A stretch of 64,000 nt of DNA from Clostridiales bacterium mt11 (GTDB lineage: Bacteria; Bacillota; Clostridia; Tissierellales; Tepidimicrobiaceae): assembly GCA_001282665.1 (NCBI GenBank), contig LN874948.1, positions 504,213 to 568,212 on the forward strand, read 5' to 3'. Position 1 is the stretch's first letter. The number at the start of each line of letters is the position of its first letter. The notes under the pieces are model-generated. The model saw nothing but the letters and a program-made list of their open reading frames with translations, made no database searches and had not been told where the DNA came from. Positions 9,222-22,358 of this stretch are shown here, one piece after another. The position numbers and the translations under genes were made by a program.

Positions 9222-9387
9222 GATTAACTATCCCCCTCCATTGATTTTTCTATTTGTTATTTAAGTATATTATATCAAAATACAAACACTTTTAATACAC
9301 TCCCAGTACACTTCTTATGCCTATTCATATTTATTTTAACTTTGGTTAGAATAATAGGTACTAAAATGGACTGAAGGAGGAAAAAAC

Positions 9388-9534
9388 TTGATTATTCCTT
9401 GTTCTGAAAAATGTATTTATGAAGAAGAAGGCTTATGTACTTTAACTGAGATAACGCATTCCTCTGGTACACCTTTAAAAGATTGTCCATACTATAAAGA
9501 AAAGGGAAAGAAAAAAGATGAGGCTCCTCAATAG
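9388..9534 (+). CDS. Small Cys-containing protein, 48 aa, TTG start
   Basis: A short plus-strand gene: GGAGG lies 8 nt before a TTG start, the 48-codon frame is MIIPCSEKCIYEEEGLCTLT... ending in a lysine-rich tail, and a terminator follows at once. Four cysteines are arranged C-x3-C-x7-C-x15-C, suggesting a small metal-binding or redox module. Similar small proteins in Clostridia are sometimes labelled 'hydroxymyristoyl-ACP dehydratase', a name not supported by this sequence. It is transcribed divergently from the AIR-synthase-like gene. RBS, codon pattern and terminator make it a credible gene; function unknown. Confidence 0.75.
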   Translation: MIIPCSEKCIYEEEGLCTLTEITHSSGTPLKDCPYYKEKGKKKDEAPQ

Positions 9535-9551
9535 GGTTTCTCATCTTTTTT
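9511..9551 (+). terminator. Terminator of the 48-aa gene
   Basis: Inverted repeat AAAAAAGATGAG / CTCATCTTTTTT enclosing the stop codon of the small gene; symmetric A/T tracts would let it also stop gat transcripts coming from the minus strand. Confidence 0.8.
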
Positions 9552-9602
9552 AAATATAAATCACCTAAATTTAATTATAAAAAATCAAGGCTCTTAACCT
9601 GT

Positions 9603-11033
9603 CTATCTTTCATTTAACATAGTTGAAACCATTTTATTTACCATTTGAGGATTTGCCTTACCTCTTGTAGCCTTCATAACCTGCCCAACTATAAATCCTA
9701 AAGCTCTATCCTTACCATTTTTATAGTCGATAACGGACTGTTCATTTTCTGATAGTACCTTTTCAACTATTTCCTTTAATTCATCTTCATCAGATATTTG
9801 GATTAAGCCTTTTTCTTTAACAATTTCTTCAGGATTCTTTCCAGTTTCAAACATCCATTTTAACACTTTTTTACCAATATTATTGCTGATCTTGCCATCA
9901 TTGATAAGCTTTATAAGGTCTGCTAAATCCTTTGGAGTAAATTTCAAATCCTCTATTTCAATTTCTTCATCTTTTAATCTTCTTAAAACATCTCCCATTA
10001 TCCAATTGCTGACTTGTTTAGGATCTTCAGAATATTTTACCGTTTCTTCATAGAATAATGATAGCTCTTTTGATTGAGTTAACACTCCTGCATCGTATTC
10101 AGGAAGGTCGTATTCTTTAATAAACCTTTCCTTCTTATCATGAGGAAGCTCAGGTAAGGATTTCTTTATTTCTTCAATCCATTCCTCTTTTACTTCAATA
10201 GGAGGGACATCTGCATCTACAGCATATCTATAATCTGCTGCTTCACCTTTTTGTCTCATAACTATGGTTTCATTTTTTACTTCATCCCATCTTCTCGTTT
10301 CCTTTACTGTATCCTTTCCTTCCTCCAGCAAGGATATATGTCTTTTTTCTTCATATTCCATGGCCTTAACTGCAGCTCTAAAGGAGTTTAAATTCTTAAG
10401 CTCAGTTATCTTTGTCTTATTACCCGTTTCCGTATCCACTACGTTGATGTTGACATCACATCTTAAAGAACCTTCTTCCATCTTACAGTCGGAAACTTCA
10501 ATATATTTTAAAGTAGACCTTAACTTTTCTAAAAATAATTGTGCTTCTTCTGGAGTATTCATATCTGGCTTTGTAACTACTTCAATCAAAGGCACCCCAG
10601 ACCTGTTGTAGTCTAACAAAGAATCTCCTTCTTCAGTATGGACAGATTTTCCCGTATCCTCTTCAATGTGTATCCTCTCCAGCCTAATCTTCTTAGTACC
10701 TTCTTCTAACTCTATTTCCACATATCCTCCACTGCATAGAGGTATATCGTCCTGACTTATTTGGAATCCTTTTACTAGATCAGGATAAAAATAGTTTTTC
10801 CTATCCATTTTAGTCTTATTAGCTATTTGTGAGTTAAATGCAATACCTGCCTTTATTCCATATTCCAATACGGATTTATTTAATATAGGAAGAGAGCCAG
10901 GTAATCCTAAACACACTGGACAGCACTGGGTATTGGCTTCTCCACCAAAGTTGTTGGCACAACTACAAAATATTTTAGTCTTTGTCATCAGTTCTACGTG
11001 AATCTCTAATCCTATTATGGTTTTATAGCCCAT
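9603..11033 (-). CDS. gatB: Asp-tRNA(Asn)/Glu-tRNA(Gln) amidotransferase subunit B
   Basis: Kinase and tRNA-binding subunit of GatCAB, which converts misacylated Glu-tRNA(Gln) and Asp-tRNA(Asn) to the cognate amides. Its 476 aa match the family. Seen: the N-terminal GLEIHVELMTKTKIFCSC motif with CCPVCLGLPG (zinc-site cysteines), the kinase-domain segment RKNYFYPDLVKGFQISQ, DYNRSGVPLIE, and a C-terminal helical/YqeY-like tail ending in RGKANPQMVNKM. It overlaps gatA by 11 bp and is last in the pcrA-ligA-gatC-gatA-gatB cluster. Presence of the complex suggests that at least one of GlnRS or AsnRS is missing. Confidence 0.97.
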   Translation of the reverse strand: MGYKTIIGLEIHVELMTKTKIFCSCANNFGGEANTQCCPVCLGLPGSLPILNKSVLEYGIKAGIAFNSQIANKTKMDRKNYFYPDLVKGFQISQDDIPLCSGGYVEIELEEGTKKIRLERIHIEEDTGKSVHTEEGDSLLDYNRSGVPLIEVVTKPDMNTPEEAQLFLEKLRSTLKYIEVSDCKMEEGSLRCDVNINVVDTETGNKTKITELKNLNSFRAAVKAMEYEEKRHISLLEEGKDTVKETRRWDEVKNETIVMRQKGEAADYRYAVDADVPPIEVKEEWIEEIKKSLPELPHDKKERFIKEYDLPEYDAGVLTQSKELSLFYEETVKYSEDPKQVSNWIMGDVLRRLKDEEIEIEDLKFTPKDLADLIKLINDGKISNNIGKKVLKWMFETGKNPEEIVKEKGLIQISDEDELKEIVEKVLSENEQSVIDYKNGKDRALGFIVGQVMKATRGKANPQMVNKMVSTMLNER

Positions 11034-12480
11034 TTATTTCACCCCCTAAAGATGAATGCTTTTCAAAGGCGTAAGCTGCTTTTAAAATATTCTCCTCTTT
11101 AAATCTATCTCCTATTATCTGTAGACCTACAGGTAGACCATCTACATATCCACAAGGAATAGATATAGCACATATTCCTGCTAAATTGACTGGGGCAGTA
11201 AATATATCCGATTTATACATAGACAACGGACTCTTTGTTTTTTCTCCTAATTTAAAGGGAAGATTTGGAGCTGTTGGAGATAGGATTATATCATACTTTT
11301 CAAAAGCCTTATCAAAATCATCTTTTATTAAAGTTCTTACCTTTAAGGCTTTATTATAATACTGATCGCTATGACCACTGCTTAAACTATAAGTACCAGC
11401 CATAATCCTTCTCTTAACCTCTTCACCAAAAGCTTCAGATCTCGTATTTATATAGAGTTCATCTAAGGTTTCATATTCCTTAGTCCTATAACCATACCTA
11501 ATTCCATCAAATCTAGCCATATTAGAGCTAATCTCCGATGTAACAATTAAATAATAAGTTGCCAAGCCATATTCAGCATTAGGTAAAGATATCTCTTCTA
11601 CATCTGCTCCTAAAGTTTCAAACAATTTAATAGCCTTAATGACTTCATCCTTAATACCATTGTCCATTTCTTCGGCAAAGTATTCCTTAGGTATACCGAT
11701 CTTCATTCCCTTTACATCTTCGCTTAATCTTTCTAAATAGTCTATCTTTTCTATATCTAAAGATGTAGGATCCTTTAAATCGTTCCCTGATATAACTCCT
11801 AACATCAGTGCAGCATCTAATACATTTTTTCCAATTACTCCTATCTGGTCTAAAGAGTTAGCAAGGGGTACTAGTCCATATCTAGAAACCAGTCCATAAG
11901 TAGGCTTAATACCTACAACCCCACAAAAACTAGCAGGCTGTCTAATGGAGCCTCCCGTATCTGAACCCAAAGACAAAGCTACTTCACTAGCTCTTACTGC
12001 TGCAGCTGCTCCTCCACTAGAACCTCCTGGCACTCTTTCCAAATCTATAGGGTTTTTAGTTGGTCCAAAGTAAGAAGTCTCCGTCGATGAACCCATAGCA
12101 AATTCATCCATGTTGGTCTTTCCCAATATTATGCCATCCGCATTTTTAATCTTCTTTATAACAGTTGATTCATAAGGGGGAATGAAATTTTCCAACATCT
12201 TTGAACCACAAGTAGTATTTACACCATAAGTAATTATATTATCTTTAATACCTATTGGAATTCCAGCTAATGGTCCTAAATTCTCTCCATTTTTAATCTT
12301 ATCATCTACTCTATCGGCAGTATTTAATGCTTCTTCTTTAGTTAATTTTATAAAGGCGTTAAGTTTTCCTTCTACTTCTTCTATCCTATGGAAATGGGCA
12401 TCAACAATTTCTCTGCTTGATATTTCTTTCCCCTTAAGTTTTTCCCTAATCTCCATAGCCGTTAAGTTTGTAATATCCAT
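11023..12480 (-). CDS. gatA: Asp-tRNA(Asn)/Glu-tRNA(Gln) amidotransferase subunit A
   Basis: Glutaminase subunit of GatCAB, of the amidase-signature family; releases ammonia from glutamine that is channelled to GatB. The 485-aa protein has the full amidase core: GIPIGIKDNI with the catalytic Lys, GGSSGGAAAAVRA with the cis-Ser, and GSDTGGSIRQPASFCG with the Ser nucleophile region, then GIKPTYG. Start ATG follows AGAGGTG by 5 nt. It sits between gatC (14 nt upstream) and gatB (overlapping), so the three subunits are made together. All catalytic residues are present. Confidence 0.97.
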   Translation of the reverse strand: MDITNLTAMEIREKLKGKEISSREIVDAHFHRIEEVEGKLNAFIKLTKEEALNTADRVDDKIKNGENLGPLAGIPIGIKDNIITYGVNTTCGSKMLENFIPPYESTVIKKIKNADGIILGKTNMDEFAMGSSTETSYFGPTKNPIDLERVPGGSSGGAAAAVRASEVALSLGSDTGGSIRQPASFCGVVGIKPTYGLVSRYGLVPLANSLDQIGVIGKNVLDAALMLGVISGNDLKDPTSLDIEKIDYLERLSEDVKGMKIGIPKEYFAEEMDNGIKDEVIKAIKLFETLGADVEEISLPNAEYGLATYYLIVTSEISSNMARFDGIRYGYRTKEYETLDELYINTRSEAFGEEVKRRIMAGTYSLSSGHSDQYYNKALKVRTLIKDDFDKAFEKYDIILSPTAPNLPFKLGEKTKSPLSMYKSDIFTAPVNLAGICAISIPCGYVDGLPVGLQIIGDRFKEENILKAAYAFEKHSSLGGEINGL

Positions 12481-12494
12481 CTTTTCACCTCTTC

Positions 12495-12779
12495 CTAGTC
12501 CACTACTCTTAGCAATTTAAAATATCCATATTGTTCTTCTGGTGCATTTTTTAATGTTTTTTCTCTTGATAATCCTTCTTCTACAATATCTTCTCTTAAA
12601 GGTTTAACTTTTTCATTTACAAAATAAGTTGGCTCTACTCCTTCAGTATCTACTTCCTTTAGTTTATCTACATATCCTAGTACTTGAGAAAACTTATCCG
12701 TAAATCCGTCTAATTCCCCTTCGGAAAATTTAAGCTTACAGAGTTCAGCTATATGTCTAACATCTTCTTTAGAAACCAT
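12495..12779 (-). CDS. gatC: Asp-tRNA(Asn)/Glu-tRNA(Gln) amidotransferase subunit C
   Basis: The 94-aa stabilising subunit of GatCAB, which wraps around the GatA-GatB interface. The characteristic N-terminus (KEDVRHIAELCKLKFSE), a middle helix 'FSQVLGYVDKLKEVDTEGVEP' and a C-terminal PLREDIV segment are present. A very good RBS (AAAGGAGG) stands 5-6 nt before the ATG. It follows ligA after a 91-bp gap and precedes gatA, the usual order. Confidence 0.96.
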   Translation of the reverse strand: MVSKEDVRHIAELCKLKFSEGELDGFTDKFSQVLGYVDKLKEVDTEGVEPTYFVNEKVKPLREDIVEEGLSREKTLKNAPEEQYGYFKLLRVVD

Positions 12780-12870
12780 CGTTTTTCCTCCTTTAAACTT
12801 TTACCTCTTTATTTTACCACTTATATGATAAAAAAATCAAACCAAAAGCAAGTTCCTTCATATGTTTCCA

Positions 12871-17065
<4,195 letters not shown>

Positions 17066-17325
17066 TGTTTCACCATCCATATTAAACATTTGTTTCTTTT
17101 TTTATTATATAATAATAGTAGGGTTTTTCCAATGAAAAGAACAGCCAAAATTTTGGTTGTTCTTAAAATCAGTATATTAGTTGCTATATTTAGTCCAAAA
17201 TACTCAATTGAATTTTTAATAAATTTACCTTTTTTATTTCTTCTACTAATCTTATTTTGTTAAAATAGCTTGACTAAAAATTGAAAACTCATCATATTAT
17301 AAAAAATCATCCTTAGTCCACGTTA

Positions 17326-17354
17326 TTGACTATTGTCTTTGTCTATGATATATT
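17326..17354 (+). promoter_or_regulatory. Sigma-A-type promoter of the sucCD riboswitch transcript
   Basis: TTGACT (17326-17331), 17-bp spacer, TATATT (17349-17354), about 20 bp ahead of the riboswitch P1 stem. The same pair of hexamers with the same spacing precedes the second cobalamin riboswitch at 55308-55336. Confidence 0.7.
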
Positions 17355-17375
17355 ATATTCAAAATTTAATAAGTT

Positions 17376-17542
17376 TATATTGGTACAATTTCTTATGGAA
17401 TTGTTTAAAAGGGAAGTTGGGTGAAAATCCCACACGGTCCCGCCACTGTAATAGACAGGATCTTACGTATGCCACTGTATCTAATATAAGATATGGGAAG
17501 GTGTAAGATTTGTATGCTTAAGTCAGGAGACCTGCCAATATA
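17376..17542 (+). promoter_or_regulatory. Cobalamin (AdoCbl) riboswitch aptamer upstream of sucCD
   Basis: All hallmark elements are visible on the plus strand: P1 arms TATATTGG (17376-17383) and CCAATATA (17535-17542), the GGGAAG...GGTGAAAATCCC...CACGGTCCCGCCACTGT core, a GGGAAGG segment, and the B12 box AGTCAGGAGACCTGCC. Two hairpin/T-run terminators lie between it and sucC. The family normally lowers downstream expression when coenzyme B12 is abundant, so sucCD and the following transporter are predicted to be made when B12 is scarce. Aptamer identity is certain by motif; the direction of control is inferred from the family and the terminators. Confidence 0.93.
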
Positions 17543-17619
17543 AAAACGCTGATTATTACTCACGAGGATGAGGATGTGTTTATAGGTAGTATGAATTTAT
17601 TCTGCCTTTTTTACCATAT

Positions 17620-17651
17620 CCTTTCTGTTTATAAGAAAGGTTTTTATTTTT
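17620..17651 (+). terminator. Riboswitch-linked terminator 1
   Basis: Stem CCTTTCT/AGAAAGG with a 7-nt loop followed by a T-rich run, about 80 nt behind the B12 box. It is the probable expression platform of the cobalamin riboswitch. Confidence 0.75.
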
Positions 17652-17669
17652 AATGCCTCGAAGTAATAG

Positions 17670-17696
17670 CTCAGCAAACAATGCTGAGTTTTTTTA
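17670..17696 (+). terminator. Riboswitch-linked terminator 2
   Basis: Perfect stem CTCAGCA/TGCTGAG with a 5-nt loop and seven T, ending about 30 nt before the sucC start. It is a stronger terminator than the one at 17620; either or both could be the regulated element. Confidence 0.8.
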
Positions 17697-17724
17697 TTTA
17701 AAATATAAAATTGGAGGTTAAAAT

Positions 17725-18885
17725 ATGAACATTCATGAATACCAAGCCAAGGATATATTAAAAAATTATAGGGTACCTGTGCCTAATGGTATAGTCGTAT
17801 ATGATGCAAAAGATGCAGAAAGAGCAGCTTGGCAAATAAAAACTGATTTAGCAGTTGTAAAAGCTCAAATTCATTCTGGTGGCAGGGGAAAAGCTGGAGG
17901 TATAAAAACTGCTAGAAGTATAGATGAAGTAAAGTCTAATGCTCAAGAATTACTAGGAAAAACCCTTGTAACCAATCAAACAGGTCCTAGTGGTAAAAAA
18001 ATTAATGCAGTTTTAATAGAAGAAGTTTGCAATATCAATAAAGAATATTATTTGGCTTTTATATTAGATAGGGAGTTATCTCAAATAGTTCTTATAGCTT
18101 CCAGCGAAGGAGGAATGGATATAGAAGAAATCGCAGAAAAAAACCCTAACAAAATCCATAAAGAGTTTATTAATCCTCTCATTGGACTATCTGAATTTCA
18201 AGCCAGAAGAATCTGTTTTAACATTAATATGCCCACGGACTTAATAAATGATACTGTAAATATAATAATGGATTTATATCAATGTTTTATAGAAAAGGAT
18301 TGTACTCTAGCAGAAATAAACCCTTTAGTAATAACTGAAGAGAAACAATTATTAGCTCTAGATGCTAAATTCAATTTTGACGAAAATAGCTTATTTAGAA
18401 ATAAAGATATACTTGAATATAGGGATATTACAGAAGAAAACGAAAAAGAACTAGAGGCGTCAAAACACGGTTTATCATATATTTCCTTAGATGGTAACAT
18501 AGGCTGTATGGTAAATGGTGCAGGTTTAGCCATGTCTACTATGGATATTATTAAATATTATGGTGGAGAACCAGCAAATTTTCTAGATGTAGGCGGATCT
18601 GCTACAGAAGAAAACGTAAGCAATGCTTTTAAAATTATTCTATCTGATGAAAAAGTAAAAGGAATATTTGTAAACATTTTTGGCGGAATAATGAGATGTA
18701 ATGTAATAGCTAATGGAATTGTAAATGCTGCAAAAACAGTAGGTTTAAAGGTTCCACTAGTAGTTAGACTTGAAGGTACTAATTCAGAGCTAGGTATAGA
18801 AATAATAGAAAAATCTAAATTAAATATATACGGGGTTAAAACCATGGATGAAGGTGCCAAAAAAATCATAGAATTAGTTCAATAG
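17725..18885 (+). CDS. sucC: Succinate-CoA ligase (ADP-forming) beta subunit
   Basis: ATP-grasp subunit that, with SucD, interconverts succinyl-CoA + ADP/GDP + Pi and succinate + CoA + ATP/GTP. 386 aa, the standard length. Motifs: N-terminal [18 protein letters not shown]-grasp segment [21 protein letters not shown]-like AEINPLV, then [25 protein letters not shown] and [12 protein letters not shown] in the CoA-ligase domain. The RBS GGAGG lies 8 nt before the ATG. It is the first gene behind the cobalamin riboswitch, with sucD 15 nt downstream. Reaction assignment is firm; specificity for succinate rather than another dicarboxylate is assumed from similarity. Confidence 0.95.
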   Translation: MNIHEYQAKDILKNYRVPVPNGIVVYDAKDAERAAWQIKTDLAVVKAQIHSGGRGKAGGIKTARSIDEVKSNAQELLGKTLVTNQTGPSGKKINAVLIEEVCNINKEYYLAFILDRELSQIVLIASSEGGMDIEEIAEKNPNKIHKEFINPLIGLSEFQARRICFNINMPTDLINDTVNIIMDLYQCFIEKDCTLAEINPLVITEEKQLLALDAKFNFDENSLFRNKDILEYRDITEENEKELEASKHGLSYISLDGNIGCMVNGAGLAMSTMDIIKYYGGEPANFLDVGGSATEENVSNAFKIILSDEKVKGIFVNIFGGIMRCNVIANGIVNAAKTVGLKVPLVVRLEGTNSELGIEIIEKSKLNIYGVKTMDEGAKKIIELVQ

Positions 18886-18900
18886 AAGAGGTGAAAAAAT

Positions 18901-19791
18901 ATGAGTATATGGATTGATAAAAACACTAAAGTAATAGTTCAGGGAATAACGGGAAAAACTGCTGCATATCACACAAAGGAAATGTTGAAATATGGAACTA
19001 AAATAGTTGGAGGAACTTCTCCAGGTAAAGGCGGTATAGAGGTTGAAGGAGTTCCTGTATTTAATACTGTAAAAGAAGCTGTATATAATACAAAACCCAA
19101 TGCTTCCATCATATATGTTCCAGCCCCATTTGCTGCAGATGCCATCTTAGAGTCCATAGATGCAGAATTGGAACTAGTTATATGTATTACAGAACATATA
19201 CCTGTTAAAGATATGATGAATATTAAAAATTATATAAAAGATAAAAATACAAGATTAATCGGTCCAAATTGTCCAGGAATTATTACTCCAGAAGAATGTA
19301 AAATTGGCATTATGCCAGGATATATACACAAAAAAGGAAGAATAGGTGTAGTGTCTCGTTCTGGAACCCTAACTTATGAAGCAGTTCACCAACTGTCTCA
19401 AAATGGAATTGGACAATCTACTACTATAGGCATTGGTGGTGATCCCATTGTTGGAACTAGTTTTATTGATGTATTAAAAGCCTTTAATGATGATAATGAA
19501 ACGGATGCAGTCATTATGATTGGAGAAATAGGTGGAAACGCAGAAGAAAATGCTGCCCTATGGATTAAAGAAAATATGAAAAAACCTGTAGTTGGATTTA
19601 TAAGTGGAAAAACTGCCCCTAGAGGGAAACGAATGGGACATGCTGGAGCCATTATTTCCTCTGGTAAAGGCACAGCAGAAGAAAAGATTAAGGTAATGAA
19701 GGAATATGGAATATATATGTCAGAGAATCCTACCACCATTGCTGAAACCTTAATAAAAGCATTAAAGGAGAATAATCTTTGGGAGAAATAG
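18901..19791 (+). CDS. sucD: Succinate-CoA ligase alpha subunit
   Basis: CoA-binding and phosphohistidine subunit of succinyl-CoA synthetase; 296 aa, normal. Seen: Rossmann CoA-binding region near the N-terminus ([24 protein letters not shown]), the [11 protein letters not shown] segment, [32 protein letters not shown] and the catalytic phospho-His loop [26 protein letters not shown] lies 6-7 nt before the ATG. It forms an operon with sucC and overlaps the next gene by 13 nt. No other TCA-cycle genes are nearby, so the pair probably serves a dedicated need for succinyl-CoA or ATP. Confidence 0.95.
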   Translation: MSIWIDKNTKVIVQGITGKTAAYHTKEMLKYGTKIVGGTSPGKGGIEVEGVPVFNTVKEAVYNTKPNASIIYVPAPFAADAILESIDAELELVICITEHIPVKDMMNIKNYIKDKNTRLIGPNCPGIITPEECKIGIMPGYIHKKGRIGVVSRSGTLTYEAVHQLSQNGIGQSTTIGIGGDPIVGTSFIDVLKAFNDDNETDAVIMIGEIGGNAEENAALWIKENMKKPVVGFISGKTAPRGKRMGHAGAIISSGKGTAEEKIKVMKEYGIYMSENPTTIAETLIKALKENNLWEK

Positions 19792-20282
19792 CTAAAACAG
19801 AGAAAAAGGATAAAAAATTTAAACTTATTGGAATGAGAGTTATAAAAACAGTTGTGGCAGTATATATATGTTTTTTACTTAGTTTTCTAAGGGAAAATTC
19901 TATCCCCTTTTATTCTGCCATAGCTGCTATACTCTCTATGCAAAACGATGGCAGCACCAGTTGGCAATTTGGAAAAAGTAGAATTATAGGTACCCTTATT
20001 GGAGGCATATATGGCTTTTTTGCCATATTGATAGTGAACTTTATAGGCATACAATTATTTAATTATGTTCACTATGTAATCTTAAGCCTATTCTTAATTC
20101 CAATTATATACACCAATGTATATCTTAAAACTACTAGTTCTACCTATATTAGCTGTGTAGTATTTTTAAGTATTACAGTTTCTCATGGCGGAGATATATT
20201 TCCTATGTTCTTTGCCTTTAATAGAATAATAGATACATTAATAGGAATAGGAGTATCTTTAGGAATAAATTTAATATTTTAA
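19779..20282 (+). CDS. Aromatic-acid-exporter/FUSC-like membrane protein
   Basis: 167-aa integral membrane protein with four to five hydrophobic segments ('[13 protein letters not shown]', '[10 protein letters not shown]', '[17 protein letters not shown]', '[13 protein letters not shown]', '[14 protein letters not shown]') and a charged N-terminus. The repeated 'R(I/V)IKTVVAVY', '[16 protein letters not shown]' and '[17 protein letters not shown]' resemble the ArAE_1/FUSC N-terminal transporter domain, here without a cytoplasmic C-terminal domain. The start is TTG at 19779 with AAGGAG 8 nt upstream, inside the end of sucD. Co-transcription with sucCD under the B12 riboswitch is clear from the overlap; the cargo is unknown, possibly an organic acid or cobalt-linked compound (speculation). 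Confidence 0.75.
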   Translation: MGEIAKTEKKDKKFKLIGMRVIKTVVAVYICFLLSFLRENSIPFYSAIAAILSMQNDGSTSWQFGKSRIIGTLIGGIYGFFAILIVNFIGIQLFNYVHYVILSLFLIPIIYTNVYLKTTSSTYISCVVFLSITVSHGGDIFPMFFAFNRIIDTLIGIGVSLGINLIF

Positions 20283-20391
20283 TTGTTACGAAAACGTTTT
20301 TCTCAGTTGATACAAAAATAACCGTCTCTAACGCATATTCATATGCAAATATGCTAATGTAAGGTTATTATATTATTTTCCAATGAACAAA

Positions 20392-20430
20392 GGACAAGGG
20401 AAGTTAATAAGAAAACTTCCTTGCCCTTCT
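20392..20430. terminator. Bidirectional terminator between convergent genes
   Basis: Near-perfect hairpin (CAAGGGAAGTT against AACTTCCTTG, one bulged base) between the convergent membrane-protein gene and the HAD phosphatase gene, with T-rich flanks. Confidence 0.7.
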
Positions 20431-20496
20431 TTCTTAAATCATATTTTATCAAAAGCTTGCACATATTTATTATCATATTTTAAAATATTATTCTAA

Positions 20497-21300
20497 CTAA
20501 ATATCCTTAATAATACGATATACTCCTTCCTCATCGTTAGTATATTGAGAGATATTTTTCCACTTTTTTAGTAGACTTATATCGGAGTTCTTCATTGCTA
20601 TTCCTATACCTGCATATCTTAACATATCTAAATCATTTAAACTATTTCCAATGGCTAATATATTATCTCTTCTAACATTTAAATGTTCTGCAATCATCTT
20701 AAGTCCCTTATCTTTAGATATTCCTTCCGGAATAACATCTATTGAGTTTGATACCGATGTAGTAATAGTAACTTTTATATCCTTTAGTTTTTTGTCAATC
20801 ACTCCATGTATATCTTCATTATAATAAGCAACTATCATATTAACATCTTCATGTATATTTTCACTTAGCTTTCCTACAACCTTATAATCTATATTATTGC
20901 TTACGGAAAAAGCCAAGGATTTTTCATCAGGCTCTTTAGTATATAAAACATCATCTATATAGACCTTTACGTATAAATTTCTCTCTTCTCCATATTTAAT
21001 AATTTTTATTGCCTCTGTTAAAGGTATTTTAGCACTAAAAGCTTCTTCATCTTCAGAATATACTACTTTACCTCCATTATAAGCTACAATAGGAATGTCT
21101 ACTTCAAGCCTTTGTCTAATAAATTCAGTTGCTTTAAATGTCCTCCCTGAAACTAATGTAACATATACTCCTCTATCTACCAATTCCCTTATTTTATCCT
21201 TGGTTTTTTGTGATACCTGAAGCTTTGAATCTAATAAAGTGCCATCAATGTCTATAGCAATTAGTTCTATATTTTTTAAGTCCTGTTTTTTGTTATTCAA
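20497..21300 (-). CDS. Cof-type HAD-IIB phosphatase
   Basis: Haloacid-dehalogenase superfamily hydrolase of subclass IIB, 267 aa, probably acting on sugar phosphates or similar metabolites in the cytoplasm. All four HAD motifs are present: IAIDIDGTLLDS (nucleophile Asp), LVSGRTF, the Lys in SKDKGLKMIAEHL, and GNSLNDLDMLRYAG. The alpha/beta cap lies between motifs II and III. It is downstream of the PTS operon on the same strand but separated from it by a terminator at 21341-21378, so independent expression is likely. Given its neighbours it may dephosphorylate sugar-acid phosphates (inference). Confidence 0.88.
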   Translation of the reverse strand: MNNKKQDLKNIELIAIDIDGTLLDSKLQVSQKTKDKIRELVDRGVYVTLVSGRTFKATEFIRQRLEVDIPIVAYNGGKVVYSEDEEAFSAKIPLTEAIKIIKYGEERNLYVKVYIDDVLYTKEPDEKSLAFSVSNNIDYKVVGKLSENIHEDVNMIVAYYNEDIHGVIDKKLKDIKVTITTSVSNSIDVIPEGISKDKGLKMIAEHLNVRRDNILAIGNSLNDLDMLRYAGIGIAMKNSDISLLKKWKNISQYTNDEEGVYRIIKDI

Positions 21301-21340
21301 CTATAATCCACCCTCCATAACCATGTATAATTCTTATTTA

Positions 21341-21378
21341 TAAAAGGCTGTTAAGTTTTCTCACTCAACAGCCTTTTA
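21341..21378 (-). terminator. Terminator of the PTS/dehydrogenase operon
   Basis: Perfect 12-bp stem TAAAAGGCTGTT/AACAGCCTTTTA right behind the stop of the first dehydrogenase gene, with a T-rich 3' side on the minus strand. Confidence 0.8.
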
Positions 21379-21381
21379 TTT

Positions 21382-22335
21382 CTATTTTACAAGATACTTA
21401 GGTTCCATATTTTCCAATACACTTATTAATCCTTCAGCAGCCATAACTCCCATTCTATTCGTTGCATCTACTGTAGCTGCTCCACAATGAGGAGAAAGAA
21501 TTATGTTATCTAGTTCAGTAAACTTGTTATTTATTGGAGGCTCTATTTCAAAAACATCTAATGCTGCTCCACTTATCTTTTTATCCTTCAATGCATAATA
21601 GAGAGCATCTTCATTTATAATTCCACCTCTTGATGTATTAATTAAAAATGCAGTACTCTTCATCATATCTAATTCTTCCTCGTCTATAAAATGATACATC
21701 TCATCTGTTAAAGGAACATGAAGAGATATAAAATCTGATTTTTCTAAAATCGTTTTTTTGTCTACATATTTCATACCTATTCTATCTGCAAAATCTTTAT
21801 CAGGACATATATCATATCCTAATATTTCCATATTAAAACCTGTAGCCCTCTTTGCTACCCCTTTACCTATAGCACCAGTTCCTATTATACCTATGGTTTT
21901 TCCATAGATTTCAGTTCCTATCAACTTTCTCCAACCATTATTTCTAACTATTTCATCAAGCTTATTAATGCTTCTACTTAAGCTAAACATAAGCGAAAAT
22001 GCAAAATCTGCAACGGATTCATTGTTAGCACCGGGAGTAAAGGTCACCTTAATGCCATTTTTCTTAGCTGCTTCTAAATCGATGTTATCAAGTCCAACTC
22101 CATACTTTGAAATAACCTTAAGTTTTTTTCTTCTATTAATAACCTTTTCTGAAATTGGATCTAATCCTACAATTATACCATCTATATCTTCTACCATCTC
22201 TAAAAGTTTTTCCTCAGTATATTGCTTTCCAGAATCATTCCTTATTATTTCATACCCATATTTCTCTAACATTTCAAATGGAAGATTGCTAGTCTTACCA
22301 AAAGATCTTGGAGTTATTAATATTTTTTTACTCAT
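21382..22335 (-). CDS. D-2-hydroxyacid dehydrogenase, PTS operon (possible 2-keto-6-phosphogluconate reductase)
   Basis: NAD(P)-dependent dehydrogenase of the D-3-phosphoglycerate-dehydrogenase superfamily, 317 aa with catalytic and Rossmann domains but no ACT domain, so not a full SerA. Seen: GVGLDNIDLEAAKKNGI, Rossmann loop GIIGTGAIGKGVA (about residue 148), catalytic Arg in NTSRGGIIN, Glu in DVFEIEPP and His in SPHCGAAT. It is the last gene of the operon IIC-IID-IIA-IIB-dehydrogenase. A dehydrogenase made with a PTS permease should act on the imported phosphorylated sugar acid; reduction of 2-keto-6-phosphogluconate to 6-phosphogluconate would fit the gnd gene nearby. The substrate is inferred from context. 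Confidence 0.82.
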   Translation of the reverse strand: MSKKILITPRSFGKTSNLPFEMLEKYGYEIIRNDSGKQYTEEKLLEMVEDIDGIIVGLDPISEKVINRRKKLKVISKYGVGLDNIDLEAAKKNGIKVTFTPGANNESVADFAFSLMFSLSRSINKLDEIVRNNGWRKLIGTEIYGKTIGIIGTGAIGKGVAKRATGFNMEILGYDICPDKDFADRIGMKYVDKKTILEKSDFISLHVPLTDEMYHFIDEEELDMMKSTAFLINTSRGGIINEDALYYALKDKKISGAALDVFEIEPPINNKFTELDNIILSPHCGAATVDATNRMGVMAAEGLISVLENMEPKYLVK

Positions 22336-22358
22336 TTTTAATATTCACTTCCTATTTT

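Noticed and set aside
20283..20390. Cre-like AAAACGTTTT sequence and palindromes between convergent genes
   Set aside because: Matches to cre are incomplete and the site is downstream of both genes, so a promoter role is unlikely.
21382..22335. SerA (3-phosphoglycerate dehydrogenase for serine synthesis)
   Set aside because: No ACT or other regulatory domain and cotranscription with a PTS permease; general D-2-hydroxyacid dehydrogenase is safer.
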